A DNA stretch of 8,809 nt from Lysobacterales bacterium UBA5700 (GCA_002420085.1 DIHI01000016.1:459-9267); one strand, 5' to 3'; counted from the stretch's first letter, positions 1-7,238 are shown. Translations and numbers: made by a program. The notes: generated from the letters alone by a model not told the origin.

Positions 1-24
1 TCGCGGCCGCCCGCCGTTCGGAGG

Positions 25-2475
25 TCAGAACCGATAGGTCAACGATGCCTCGAAGCTGCGACCTTCCAGGGGACGACCCAGGAACACATTGTCGGTGACA
101 CCACCGCCGATGACGCGGGCATTGCCCTCGGTCAGGGCCAGTTCGTCGGTCACGTTGATGCCCTGCACACGAACCTCCCAGTGGGTGCCGACATAGGCCA
201 CGGCACCGAAGTCGAGGGTGTCGTAGGACGGCAGTTCCTGCTGGTTCTCGATGTCGGAGAAACGATCGCCGACATGGGTCCAGGTCAGGAACAGACGGAA
301 GTCGGCGAGCCGAGTCGGGATGAGGTAGCTCGGGGTCAGCCGGAACTGCGCCTGCGGCTGACGCCGGACCTGATTGCCACTGTTGTCGCCGAAATCGCGG
401 TACTCGGCATCGACCCAGTTGCCGGTCAGGCTGATATCGAAGTTCTCGAACGGCCGCAACTGACCCTCGAACTCCAGACCGTAGGCGCGAGCGCCGCCGA
501 TTCGGGTGATGTTCTGACCGTCGGCGAACAACTGGAACTGGAGACCATCGAACTCGTTGTAGAAGCCGGTCAGGAACAGGCTGTACAACGGGGTGGCGGT
601 CTTCAGACCGAGCTCGTACTGATCGACGTCCTGGGTGTTGTCCTGGCCGTCACGCAGGTTGTCGAACTGCGGGAAGAAATAGCCGGAATTGATCCGTGCG
701 AATACGCTGGTGTTCTCGGCCAGTTTGTAGTTCAGGCCAGCGGTCCAGGAGTAGTCGGTGTCCTCGAAGTCGATGACCCGGAAGCTGCCGTTCGGCACCG
801 AGGCATTGTTGTTGTGCAGGGTCAGCGGATTGCCATCGAGATCGAGGTTGCCGACGTTCTCGACCATGCCGTCCACGGTCTGCCGCTCGACCCGCAGGCC
901 GAGGTCGAGCCGCCAGCGCTCGTCGATTTCCCACTCGTCGGCGATGAAGCCGGCGATGTTGTCGCCGTCGTAGTCGGCGTTGAGCGAGAAGAACGAGGCG
1001 CCGTTGAAACCATCACGGGTCACCCGCACGCCGTTGTCGAGTTCGACGTCGATCCGACGGGCATTCGGCTCGGCGGTCAGCAGCATGCTGTTGCCGAGGA
1101 ACCAGCGGTCCTTCGAGGAGTAGTCGGCATAGTAGGCGCCGATGGTCAGGGTGTTGCCGGTGAACAGTTCGCGTGAGAGACGCAGTTCGTTGGTGAACGA
1201 TTCGAGTTCCTTGTCGACCACCCAGAAGCCAGCGGCGATCACCTGCTGGCTGCCGGCGACCGCGCCGCCACCATTGACGAATCGGGCGCTGCCCGCGGTC
1301 GCTGGTCCACCGGCCGCCGCCAGCACGGCGGCATCGGCATTGACCGCTGCGATGGTGCCGGCGATGAAGCTGTCGAGGCTCTGCGGGTTTGGCCCGGTGA
1401 ACAGGCCATTGGTCGGGGCATCACCGTTGAGGTAGTGCGTGCGGTTGCTCAGGGTCCAGCCGCCGAATTCGAGATCGAGCGTGCCGCCGACGCTGTCGAG
1501 GTCGATGCCGCGACCATCGGCCAGATCACGCGAGATCGTGCCCGGCGTAGTGCCCGGCGAGACTTCGATATCGACGAACCGGAAGTCTCGACCGAGCAGG
1601 GTGTCGGTGGTCGGATCGAAGCCGGGGAAGCCCGAGATGTCGCGTCCGTCGTTGTTGGAGATCAACGGAATGGCGGTGAAGAAGGCATTCTTGTCCTCGA
1701 CATGGCGGCCGTAGAGGGTGAACTCGCCATTGTCGAAGACGTGACGCAGGGTGCCGCTGATCTGGCCGCCCTTGTTGGCGGTGAACTCGGTGTCGCGAAC
1801 GCCATCGTCCTCGCGGTAGAAGCCGCCGATGCTGAAGAAGGTGTTGTCGGAAATCGGGCCACTGACGAAGCCATCGAAGCGATACAGCCCCTCGCTGCCG
1901 ACCGTGCCACGCGCGACGCCCTCGAACACCTCGCTGCCGCGCTTCTGGATGATGTTGACGGTGGCACCCGGCTGACCGTTGGAGAACACCGGGCTCGGGC
2001 CGCCGCGCAGCACTTCCACCCGTTCGATGGTTTCGTCGATCCGGAACAGGGTCGAGTTCTCCAGGAATGACAGGGTCGGCGGCGGGAAGATCGGTGAGCC
2101 ATCGATCTGGAAGGTCACGAACGGCGCGTCTGAACCACCGGGGAAGCCACGCACGTCGATGTTGGCACCGGACACGCCACCGCTGGGCTCGACCCAGACG
2201 CCGGGTACGATCTTCAACAGGTCGGCGGTGCTGCGCGGTGCCGCGTCGTCGATGTCCTCGGGCGTCGCGGTGGTGATCGAGAAGCTGGCATCGCGCTTGC
2301 TCAGGCCGCTGGAGCGCGCCGCGCCGCTGACGACCACGCTATCGAGCACCTTGGCGTAGTCATCGCCCTCAGCCGATCCGCTCGTGCTGCCCTGTTGGGC
2401 CAGTGCCGCAGCCGGTATCAACGCTGCCGCGATCGCCGCGCTCAGCGCCAGTTTCTTGCTATCGATATTGCCCAT
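25..2475 (-). CDS. TonB-dependent outer-membrane receptor, probably for a sugar
   Basis: An 816-residue TonB-dependent receptor that should import a ligand across the outer membrane using TonB/ExbBD energy. It begins with a signal peptide (lysines at 7-8, hydrophobic Ala/Leu stretch 9-26, likely cleavage after ALA26 before QQ). A TonB-box-like segment follows (VLDSVVVSG, 43-51), then a plug domain of about 60-180 with the usual VEVLRGG...GQPGATVNII signature (153-176), then the beta-barrel, ending in the aromatic terminus TYRF. An Ala/Gly-rich segment at about 371-415 probably lies in an extracellular loop. I chose the ATG at 2475 over the upstream one at 2514 because a GGAGGGG ribosome site precedes it by 7 bases and the signal peptide starts there. 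It lies 60 bases after the GH65-PgmB gene with no terminator between, so co-transcription is likely, and the ligand is inferred to be that enzyme's disaccharide or a parent oligosaccharide. A siderophore role cannot be excluded from sequence alone. The 24 bases after the stop show nothing. Confidence 0.93.
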   Translation of the reverse strand: MGNIDSKKLALSAAIAAALIPAAALAQQGSTSGSAEGDDYAKVLDSVVVSGAARSSGLSKRDASFSITTATPEDIDDAAPRSTADLLKIVPGVWVEPSGGVSGANIDVRGFPGGSDAPFVTFQIDGSPIFPPPTLSFLENSTLFRIDETIERVEVLRGGPSPVFSNGQPGATVNIIQKRGSEVFEGVARGTVGSEGLYRFDGFVSGPISDNTFFSIGGFYREDDGVRDTEFTANKGGQISGTLRHVFDNGEFTLYGRHVEDKNAFFTAIPLISNNDGRDISGFPGFDPTTDTLLGRDFRFVDIEVSPGTTPGTISRDLADGRGIDLDSVGGTLDLEFGGWTLSNRTHYLNGDAPTNGLFTGPNPQSLDSFIAGTIAAVNADAAVLAAAGGPATAGSARFVNGGGAVAGSQQVIAAGFWVVDKELESFTNELRLSRELFTGNTLTIGAYYADYSSKDRWFLGNSMLLTAEPNARRIDVELDNGVRVTRDGFNGASFFSLNADYDGDNIAGFIADEWEIDERWRLDLGLRVERQTVDGMVENVGNLDLDGNPLTLHNNNASVPNGSFRVIDFEDTDYSWTAGLNYKLAENTSVFARINSGYFFPQFDNLRDGQDNTQDVDQYELGLKTATPLYSLFLTGFYNEFDGLQFQLFADGQNITRIGGARAYGLEFEGQLRPFENFDISLTGNWVDAEYRDFGDNSGNQVRRQPQAQFRLTPSYLIPTRLADFRLFLTWTHVGDRFSDIENQQELPSYDTLDFGAVAYVGTHWEVRVQGINVTDELALTEGNARVIGGGVTDNVFLGRPLEGRSFEASLTYRF

Positions 2476-2482
2476 GATGAAT

Positions 2483-2489
2483 CCCCTCC
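2483..2489 (-). promoter_or_regulatory. Ribosome binding site of the TonB-dependent receptor
   Basis: On the minus strand this reads GGAGGGG and ends 7 bases before the ATG at 2475. It is the strongest Shine-Dalgarno sequence among the genes of this window and decides the receptor's start in favour of 2475. It suggests the receptor is translated independently of the upstream enzyme gene even if both share an mRNA. Confidence 0.85.
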
Positions 2490-2535
2490 GCGTTGTGGTG
2501 TGGCAATCGGTCATGCGGATCCGCTCCGCTTCGTG

Positions 2536-5500
2536 TCAGGCGCTGTTGCGCTCGTTGGCGGTCGCGCTGAAACGCGCCGCGTCATCGCTCGACGTGGCCC
2601 GCCGCAGCGGAACCGTGTCGATGCGAAATTGGGACAGGCCGGCCAGCACGGCGTCGGCGCCCGGCAGGTCGCGACGATCGCCGATGCCAAGCGCGGTCAT
2701 GCCGGCGGCCTTGATGGCGGCGATGCCGGCGGCGGCATCCTCGACGCCCAGGCAGGCATGCGGCGCGACCCCGAGGCCGCGTGCCGCCGCCAGGAAGATC
2801 GCCGGGTCGGGTTTGCCGGCCTCGATCCGGGCCGGGTCGGCGATGTAGTCGAACCGATCGGCAATGCCGAGCCGTTCGAGCACGGCCGGCGCGTTGCGGC
2901 TGGCCGAGGCCAGACCGATCCGGATGCCGGCTGCGCGCAGGGCGGTCAGGCACTCAGCCGCACCGGGCAGCAGATCGCCGGGACCGAGACTGTCGATCAA
3001 CGCGCGGTAATGGCGGTTCTTGCGCTCGGCCAGGGCCAGTCGTTCGGATTCGGACACACGGCGACCCGCACTGTCCAGCAACAGATCGAGCGAGCGCATG
3101 CGATCGACACCCTTGAGGCGATGATTGCCGCGTCGATCGAAGGCGATGTCCAGATCGTCGGCCAATTGCTTCCAGGCGCGGTAATGCAGTTCGGCCGTGT
3201 CGGTCAGCACGCCGTCGAGATCGAAGATCACCGCCTCGAACGGCTGCGCCGACGCCAGCAACGGCCAGGCGCCGGCACTGGCCAGAGGCCGCTCGATCGC
3301 GGCATCGCTCGCCAGTCGAAGCGGCTGGCCGCGATCGAACACGGTCAGCGGCCCACCGTCGAGCAATCGGTACTCGACCCGAGCCGGCGATACCACAATC
3401 TCCAGCCGCCGCCCCTGCCAATGCAGGCGGGTGCGATAGCCGCGCCACCGGGCCGGCAGGCTGGGCGCGAAGTGCGGACCGGCCGGATCGATCCGCAGAC
3501 CGAGAAAGCCGAACAGCAGGCATTGCCAGCTTCCAGCCATGGCCGCCATGTGGGCACCGTGGTCGCTGTTGCCATGGCGATCGTCGAGATCGACTGCGAC
3601 GGTTTCCTCGAACAGGGTCAGGGCAGCCTCACCATCGCCGAGTTCGGCCGCCAGGATCGAGAACGGCGCTGCCGACAGGGTCGAGTCGTGGACGGTGACC
3701 CTGCTGTAGTAGTCGAAGCAGCGGCGTTTGACCGCCGGGTCGATGTCGGCACCATCCATCACCAGAGCCAGCACGACATCGGCCTGCTTGCAGACCTGAT
3801 GGCGATACAGGGTCAGCGGGTGGTAGTGCAGCAACAGTGGATAGTGCTCGGCTGGGGTGTTGGCGAAATCCCACAGCGGCTTGCCCAGAAAGCCATCATC
3901 CTGCGGGTGGATGCCGAGCACGGGATCGTAGGGCAGATACATGGCCGTAGCCGCGACCCGCCAGCGCTCGACCTCATCGCTGTCGAGTTCGAGCACCGCC
4001 GCCAGCCGCGCCTGATCGGCCGGGCATTCGCGGCCGAGACGCTGCCAGGTGGCGACTGCGTGCAACAGATGCGCGCGCGCCATGCGATTGGTGTAGAAAT
4101 TATTGTCCACCAGGGCCGAATACTCGTCCGGTCCGGTGACCTCGCAGATGCAAAACGCGCCATCCCGGCGGGCATCGAAGTGACCGACCTCCAGCCACAG
4201 GCGAGCGGTCTCGAACAACACCTCGGCGCCGGTCTCGGCGATGAATCGGAAATCGCCGCTGGCCTGCTCGTAGACCCGCAAGGCATGGGCGATCGCGGCA
4301 TTGATGTGGTACTGCGCCGAACCACTCGGATAGTAGGCCGAGCATTCATCCCCCGAGATGGTGCGCCAGGCGAACAGGGCACCGCGCGGATGGTTCATCT
4401 CGCGGGCATGGCGGCGGGCGGCATCCAGGGTGTGCCGACGGTATTGCAACATGCCGCGCGCCAGCTCCGGCGCGGTCAGTGCCAGCACCGGCAGCATGTA
4501 GGCTTCGGTGTCCCAGAAATAATGACCTTCGTAGCCATCGCCGGTCAGTCCTTTGGCGGCGGTGCTGGTGAGGCCGCCGCGTCCGGTCGATTGCCACAGG
4601 TGGAACAGATTGAAGCGCAGCGCCCGCTCGGCGGCGGGATCGCCTTCGATCGCGCAATCGGCGCCACACCAGAATGCGGCCAGCGCGCGCTGCTGGTCAG
4701 CGACCAGCCGCTCGAAGCCCCGTTCTCCGGCCTGATCGAGTTGCGAGCGAGCGGCGGCCCGCAGCGTGGCATCATCGGCGGATCCATCCGCGCTGGCCGA
4801 CGCGCTCCAGGCGTAACCGACCAGAACGTCGAGCACGATCTCCTGGCCATCGGCCAGCAGACACTCGACCCGACGGCCGGTCGCGACCTGCGGGTCGGCC
4901 GACCTGGCCACGGTGACAGCGGCGCGGTCCTGATCGACCACTCGAAGGCGTTGCACGCAAGCCACCCGGAACGCCCGATCCGGGGTTTCCTGGACCAGCC
5001 AGGCATCACCGCCGTCGAGACCACAGCCTCGGGTCTGCATGCCGATGCCCTGGCCGATGCCGATCCGTGGATCATCGCCTTGGGCCGGCGCCGCACGATC
5101 GGCCAGCAGGGCCAGCGACAGGGCAAGCTGCGCCTGCCCCTGTTCGACCCGCAGCCGCCAGCGCAGGGCCAGCAGTCCCGGTATCTCGGATGAGACCAGC
5201 CGCTCGCTCCGCAGGGAAACGCGAACACCATCGCTCAGGCGCCAGTCGGTGCGTCGCGTCAGCACTCCGCGACGCAGATCCAGTTCGCGTCGAAAGTGCC
5301 GGCAGGCATCGTCACCGGGGCGCAACACCCTGCCCTCTGCCGCCAGCGTGAACACGCTGCCGTCGGCGACCGGCAGCCGGGTGTCGGTGGCCGCCGCGAA
5401 TCCGGGGAAGCGCTCGTGGTAATGAATCGGTGAGCGTTGATAGACCGGCGCCAGGAAGCAGCCGCCACTGCCACCCGCCTCCTCGCAGCCACCACGCACC

Positions 5501-5766
5501 CCGAGATGGCCATTGGCCAGGGCAAACAGGGTGCCGTAGTGGCCTTCCCGGTCAGCTTGATATCCAATCTGGCGAAGCCGCCAGGCCCGCTCGGAATGAT
5601 CCGACCCGTCGTCCCGTTCAAGCCCGTCGGCGCGTTCGAGCCCTTCGACCGATGCGCAGCCATCGTCCAGGTCACCGGCTGCGGCTGGCTGCGGATGGCA
5701 TTCGGCAGCATTGCGCTCGGCCGGCCTGGGCTCGATTGGATCGTGGATGTTGCGGCTTACCGGCAT
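2536..5766 (-). CDS. Fused GH65 disaccharide phosphorylase and beta-phosphoglucomutase
   Basis: A 1076-residue cytoplasmic bifunctional enzyme. Residues about 58-835 form a complete glycoside hydrolase family 65 phosphorylase: N-terminal beta-sandwich, a linker, the (alpha/alpha)6 barrel with GHYFWDTEAYMLP (414-426), the catalytic acid E548 in TGPDEYS, K660-Q661, and the phosphate-site segments HDSTLS (693-698) and HGAHM (736-740). Residues about 842-1050 form a beta-phosphoglucomutase of the HAD family. Every residue I recall from Lactococcus beta-PGM is present: D849 (nucleophile), D851 (acid/base), T857, H861, K885-G-V and R889, S954-A-S with N958, K985, and E1009-D1010. The pair would convert disaccharide plus phosphate to beta-glucose 1-phosphate and on to glucose 6-phosphate. 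The loop YYPSGSAQYH (478-487) resembles trehalose-type rather than maltose-type GH65 enzymes, so trehalose is the leading guess; kojibiose or nigerose remain possible. The ATG at 5766 has no clear ribosome site, yet no other ATG, GTG or TTG occurs in frame before the conserved domain. Residues 1-57 are a charged, low-complexity extension. Confidence 0.95.
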   Translation of the reverse strand: MPVSRNIHDPIEPRPAERNAAECHPQPAAAGDLDDGCASVEGLERADGLERDDGSDHSERAWRLRQIGYQADREGHYGTLFALANGHLGVRGGCEEAGGSGGCFLAPVYQRSPIHYHERFPGFAAATDTRLPVADGSVFTLAAEGRVLRPGDDACRHFRRELDLRRGVLTRRTDWRLSDGVRVSLRSERLVSSEIPGLLALRWRLRVEQGQAQLALSLALLADRAAPAQGDDPRIGIGQGIGMQTRGCGLDGGDAWLVQETPDRAFRVACVQRLRVVDQDRAAVTVARSADPQVATGRRVECLLADGQEIVLDVLVGYAWSASASADGSADDATLRAAARSQLDQAGERGFERLVADQQRALAAFWCGADCAIEGDPAAERALRFNLFHLWQSTGRGGLTSTAAKGLTGDGYEGHYFWDTEAYMLPVLALTAPELARGMLQYRRHTLDAARRHAREMNHPRGALFAWRTISGDECSAYYPSGSAQYHINAAIAHALRVYEQASGDFRFIAETGAEVLFETARLWLEVGHFDARRDGAFCICEVTGPDEYSALVDNNFYTNRMARAHLLHAVATWQRLGRECPADQARLAAVLELDSDEVERWRVAATAMYLPYDPVLGIHPQDDGFLGKPLWDFANTPAEHYPLLLHYHPLTLYRHQVCKQADVVLALVMDGADIDPAVKRRCFDYYSRVTVHDSTLSAAPFSILAAELGDGEAALTLFEETVAVDLDDRHGNSDHGAHMAAMAGSWQCLLFGFLGLRIDPAGPHFAPSLPARWRGYRTRLHWQGRRLEIVVSPARVEYRLLDGGPLTVFDRGQPLRLASDAAIERPLASAGAWPLLASAQPFEAVIFDLDGVLTDTAELHYRAWKQLADDLDIAFDRRGNHRLKGVDRMRSLDLLLDSAGRRVSESERLALAERKNRHYRALIDSLGPGDLLPGAAECLTALRAAGIRIGLASASRNAPAVLERLGIADRFDYIADPARIEAGKPDPAIFLAAARGLGVAPHACLGVEDAAAGIAAIKAAGMTALGIGDRRDLPGADAVLAGLSQFRIDTVPLRRATSSDDAARFSATANERNSA

Positions 5767-5795
5767 GACAGGGGCTGGATTGCGGGATGCGCGCC

Positions 5796-5825
5796 ACCCT
5801 ACGAAGCGAATGATATCGATGTCAA
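5796..5825 (-). promoter_or_regulatory. Probable sigma-70 promoter of the GH65-PgmB/receptor operon
   Basis: On the minus strand a perfect -35 hexamer TTGACA (5825-5820) is followed after 18 bases by TAGGGT (5801-5796), a 3-of-6 match to the -10 consensus. Transcription would begin near 5789, giving a leader of about 23 bases before the ATG at 5766. The -35 box lies in the spacer of a perfect inverted repeat, as expected for a repressible promoter. The weak -10 box is the main doubt. Confidence 0.55.
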
Positions 5826-5838
5826 GGTATCGATATCA
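5811..5838. promoter_or_regulatory. Perfect 10-8-10 inverted repeat, probable repressor operator
   Basis: The arms TGATATCGAT (5811-5820) and ATCGATATCA (5829-5838) are perfect reverse complements around an 8-base spacer containing most of the -35 box. The site can also be read as two abutting 14-mers, 5811-5824 and 5825-5838. Each is a near-palindrome of the form TGATATCGATATCA with a central CpG, differing from it at one and two positions respectively. LacI-family operators are typically short palindromes with a central CpG, so the neighbouring LacI-type protein is the natural candidate. Binding here would occlude RNA polymerase. Which regulator binds is inferred, not seen. Confidence 0.7.
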
Positions 5839-5845
5839 CTGCCGC

Positions 5846-5900
5846 TTGCCGGTGCCCGCCCGACGCCGGAGGCACACCGTTACGGCGCAGCACCTGGCAA
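5846..5900. repeat. Imperfect inverted repeat upstream of the operator
   Basis: TTGCCGGTGC (5846-5855) pairs with GCACCTGGCAA (5890-5900) apart from a one-base bulge, with 34 bases between. It could form a stem in readthrough RNA from lacI or be a protein site, but it has no U-tract and chance is quite possible in GC-rich sequence. Confidence 0.25.
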
Positions 5901-5916
5901 CGACCAAGGCCGTAGA

Positions 5917-5942
5917 TCGATTGAATATCAATGACTTATCGA
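5917..5942. promoter_or_regulatory. Nested inverted repeats, possible auxiliary operator
   Basis: TCGAT (5917-5921) and ATCGA (5938-5942) flank a smaller palindrome, ATTGA-ATA-TCAAT (5920-5932). The words are those of the main operator (TGATAT, ATCGAT) but differently spaced. The centre is about 105 bases from the centre of the 5811-5838 repeat, close to ten helical turns, so the site could support looping. The arms are short and the evidence is weak. Confidence 0.3.
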
Positions 5943-6057
5943 AGCCGCAAGGCAGCATCCGGGCATCGGAGCAGGCAACCGGCTCGGTCACGCAACGGGC
6001 GTTCGGCCGATCGGATGCTGCGCCGCATCAGCGATCTGCGCGGGTCTCGCGGGCGGC

Positions 6058-7101
6058 TCAGGTGCCGCGCACCACCAGCCGGGTCGGCAGAATCTCGGAA
6101 TGCTCCGGCTCGCCGGCGATCAATCGGAGCAGCTTGCGCGCCAGCAAGGTGCCGGCCAGATACAGATCCTGATGGATGGAACTGAGTGGCGGTACCAATC
6201 CGGCCCCGACCGCCGTGTCGTCGTAGCCGATCACCGCAACCTGCGCCGGCACGCCGAGACCATGTGCCTGCAGCGCGCGAATGGCCCCCATCGCCAACAG
6301 ATCACTGCACGCAAATACCGCATCTGGCACGCGCTCACCCGCATCCAGTGCCGTCCGCATTGCCCGCTCGCCCGCCGGTGCGGTGAAATCATCGGCCTCC
6401 AGCACGGACGGCTGCACGCCCGCCGAGCGCAACGTCTCGGCAAAACCAGCAAGTCGCTCGCTGTTCTCGGCATGATCGAGGCTGCCGATGAACACCGGCC
6501 GTCGCCGGCCGAGGGCGAGGAAGTGCTCGGCGGCACTGGCACCCCCCTGGCGGTTATCGCTGCCGACCACCACGTGTTCGCGGCTGGCGCTCTGGGCACC
6601 CCAGACCACCATCGGCAACTGCCAGCGTTCGACCGAACGCACGGCGTCCTCATGGGCACCCTGACCGAGCAGGATCACCCCATCGGCGGCCTGGGTGGCC
6701 GGGGTGATGGCGTCATGACGGGCGCTCAACAACACGCTGTAACCGGAGCCGGTAAGTTCCTGGGTGATGCCGCCCAACAGATCCAACGGATACGGCCCGG
6801 ACATCGGCCGCTCGGCCGAGGGCGGCATCTCGACGATCACGGCGATGGTGTGGCTGCGACGCAGACGCAGATTGCGAGCCGAGACGTTCAGGGCGTAGCC
6901 GTGCTGACGAGCGATCGCCTGAACCCGCGCCTTGGTGGCGTCGTTGACCAGGGGGCTGTCGGCCAACGCGCGGGAAACAGTGATCTTGGAGACCCCCGCC
7001 AGCCGTGCCAGATCGGCCATGGTCGGCCGTTGCTTGCCGGGGTGTGGTGTCGTGTGAACAAGCGCCGGAGCGGCACCCGGGGTGGGTTTTTCAGACTGCA
7101 C
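6058..7101 (-). CDS. LacI-family transcriptional regulator
   Basis: A 347-residue regulator from a GTG start, a normal length for the family. The helix-turn-helix is at about 26-48 (RPTMADLARLAGVSKITVSRAL), with Lys and Ile at the first two positions of the recognition helix. The hinge is near 72-83 (NVSARNLRLRRS), followed by the periplasmic-binding-protein-like effector domain, with GSDNRQGG (180-187), SDLLAMGA (266-273) and GYDD (292-295). Such proteins usually repress sugar genes until a sugar or sugar phosphate binds. The only later start, the ATG at 7020, would leave the protein beginning inside the helix-turn-helix, and the -10 box at 7132-7137 fits the GTG, so I prefer 7101. The ribosome site is weak (ATGGG). 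The gene precedes the GH65-PgmB gene on the same strand and probably controls it; the effector may be its disaccharide or a phosphorylated product. Residues 1-24 are a Pro/Thr-rich extension of uncertain reality. Confidence 0.93.
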   Translation of the reverse strand: MQSEKPTPGAAPALVHTTPHPGKQRPTMADLARLAGVSKITVSRALADSPLVNDATKARVQAIARQHGYALNVSARNLRLRRSHTIAVIVEMPPSAERPMSGPYPLDLLGGITQELTGSGYSVLLSARHDAITPATQAADGVILLGQGAHEDAVRSVERWQLPMVVWGAQSASREHVVVGSDNRQGGASAAEHFLALGRRRPVFIGSLDHAENSERLAGFAETLRSAGVQPSVLEADDFTAPAGERAMRTALDAGERVPDAVFACSDLLAMGAIRALQAHGLGVPAQVAVIGYDDTAVGAGLVPPLSSIHQDLYLAGTLLARKLLRLIAGEPEHSEILPTRLVVRGT

Positions 7102-7116
7102 GCAAGACCCATTGCC

Positions 7117-7130
7117 AACCGTAAGCGATT
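7117..7130. promoter_or_regulatory. Candidate LacI-type operator at the lacI transcription start
   Basis: AACCGTAAGCGATT is an imperfect 14-bp palindrome of the form AAYCG-NNNN-CGRTT, lying directly downstream of the lacI -10 box and covering the expected start point. It would suit autorepression. It is not the same sequence as the 5811-5838 repeat, so the same protein may not bind both. Confidence 0.35.
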
Positions 7131-7131
7131 C

Positions 7132-7137
7132 AGTATA
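7132..7137 (-). promoter_or_regulatory. -10 box of the lacI promoter
   Basis: The minus strand reads TATACT, a 5-of-6 match to the sigma-70 -10 consensus, 30 bases before the GTG start at 7101. No good -35 hexamer is seen at 16-18 bases upstream, so the promoter may be weak. It lies in the 137 bases between the J-domain gene and lacI, which hold no other recognisable element and no clear terminator. Confidence 0.5.
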
Positions 7138-7238
7138 CGTCGCCGACCGCCACCACCGTCGAAGCCGCGCCGACCGGATCGAAGTCAGCGAGCGACGCCT
7201 CGGATGGCAGCAGCCACACAGCCCACTTCGATCGCCGA

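Larger units (their letters stand above)
5767..6057. other. Regulatory intergenic region between lacI and the GH65-PgmB gene
   Basis: These 291 bases separate the repressor stop codon from the enzyme start. The stretch at about 5801-5840 is clearly AT-richer than its surroundings and holds the promoter and inverted repeat described separately. A second AT-rich patch lies at 5913-5942. I see no convincing gene on either strand: the open plus-strand frames running through it have no ribosome site or recognisable domain. No intrinsic terminator with a U-tract follows lacI, so readthrough from lacI into the enzyme gene is possible. Confidence 0.7.

Noticed and set aside
181..1176. Plus-strand 331-residue open frame as a gene
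   Set aside because: Antisense and in register with the TonB receptor; composition (runs of Val, Glu, Gly) is that of a reverse-complement shadow.
1231..1365. Ala/Gly-rich segment of the receptor (residues about 371-415) as a foreign insertion
   Set aside because: The reading frame is intact and I recall a similar Ala-rich loop in related carbohydrate-type receptors, so it is probably a subfamily trait.
2515..2524. GCGGATCCGC palindrome between the enzyme and receptor genes as a terminator or operator
   Set aside because: Only 10 bases with no loop or U-tract; short self-complementary GC words are common in this sequence.
2395..5193. Plus-strand 932-residue open frame as a gene
   Set aside because: Wholly antisense to a gene with intact GH65 and beta-PGM active sites, in complementary register, with no recognisable domain and no ribosome site.
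5437..5934. Plus-strand open frame reaching into the lacI/GH65-PgmB intergenic region
   Set aside because: Overlaps the N-terminal coding part of the phosphorylase, has no ribosome site or domain, and would run through the promoter and operator.
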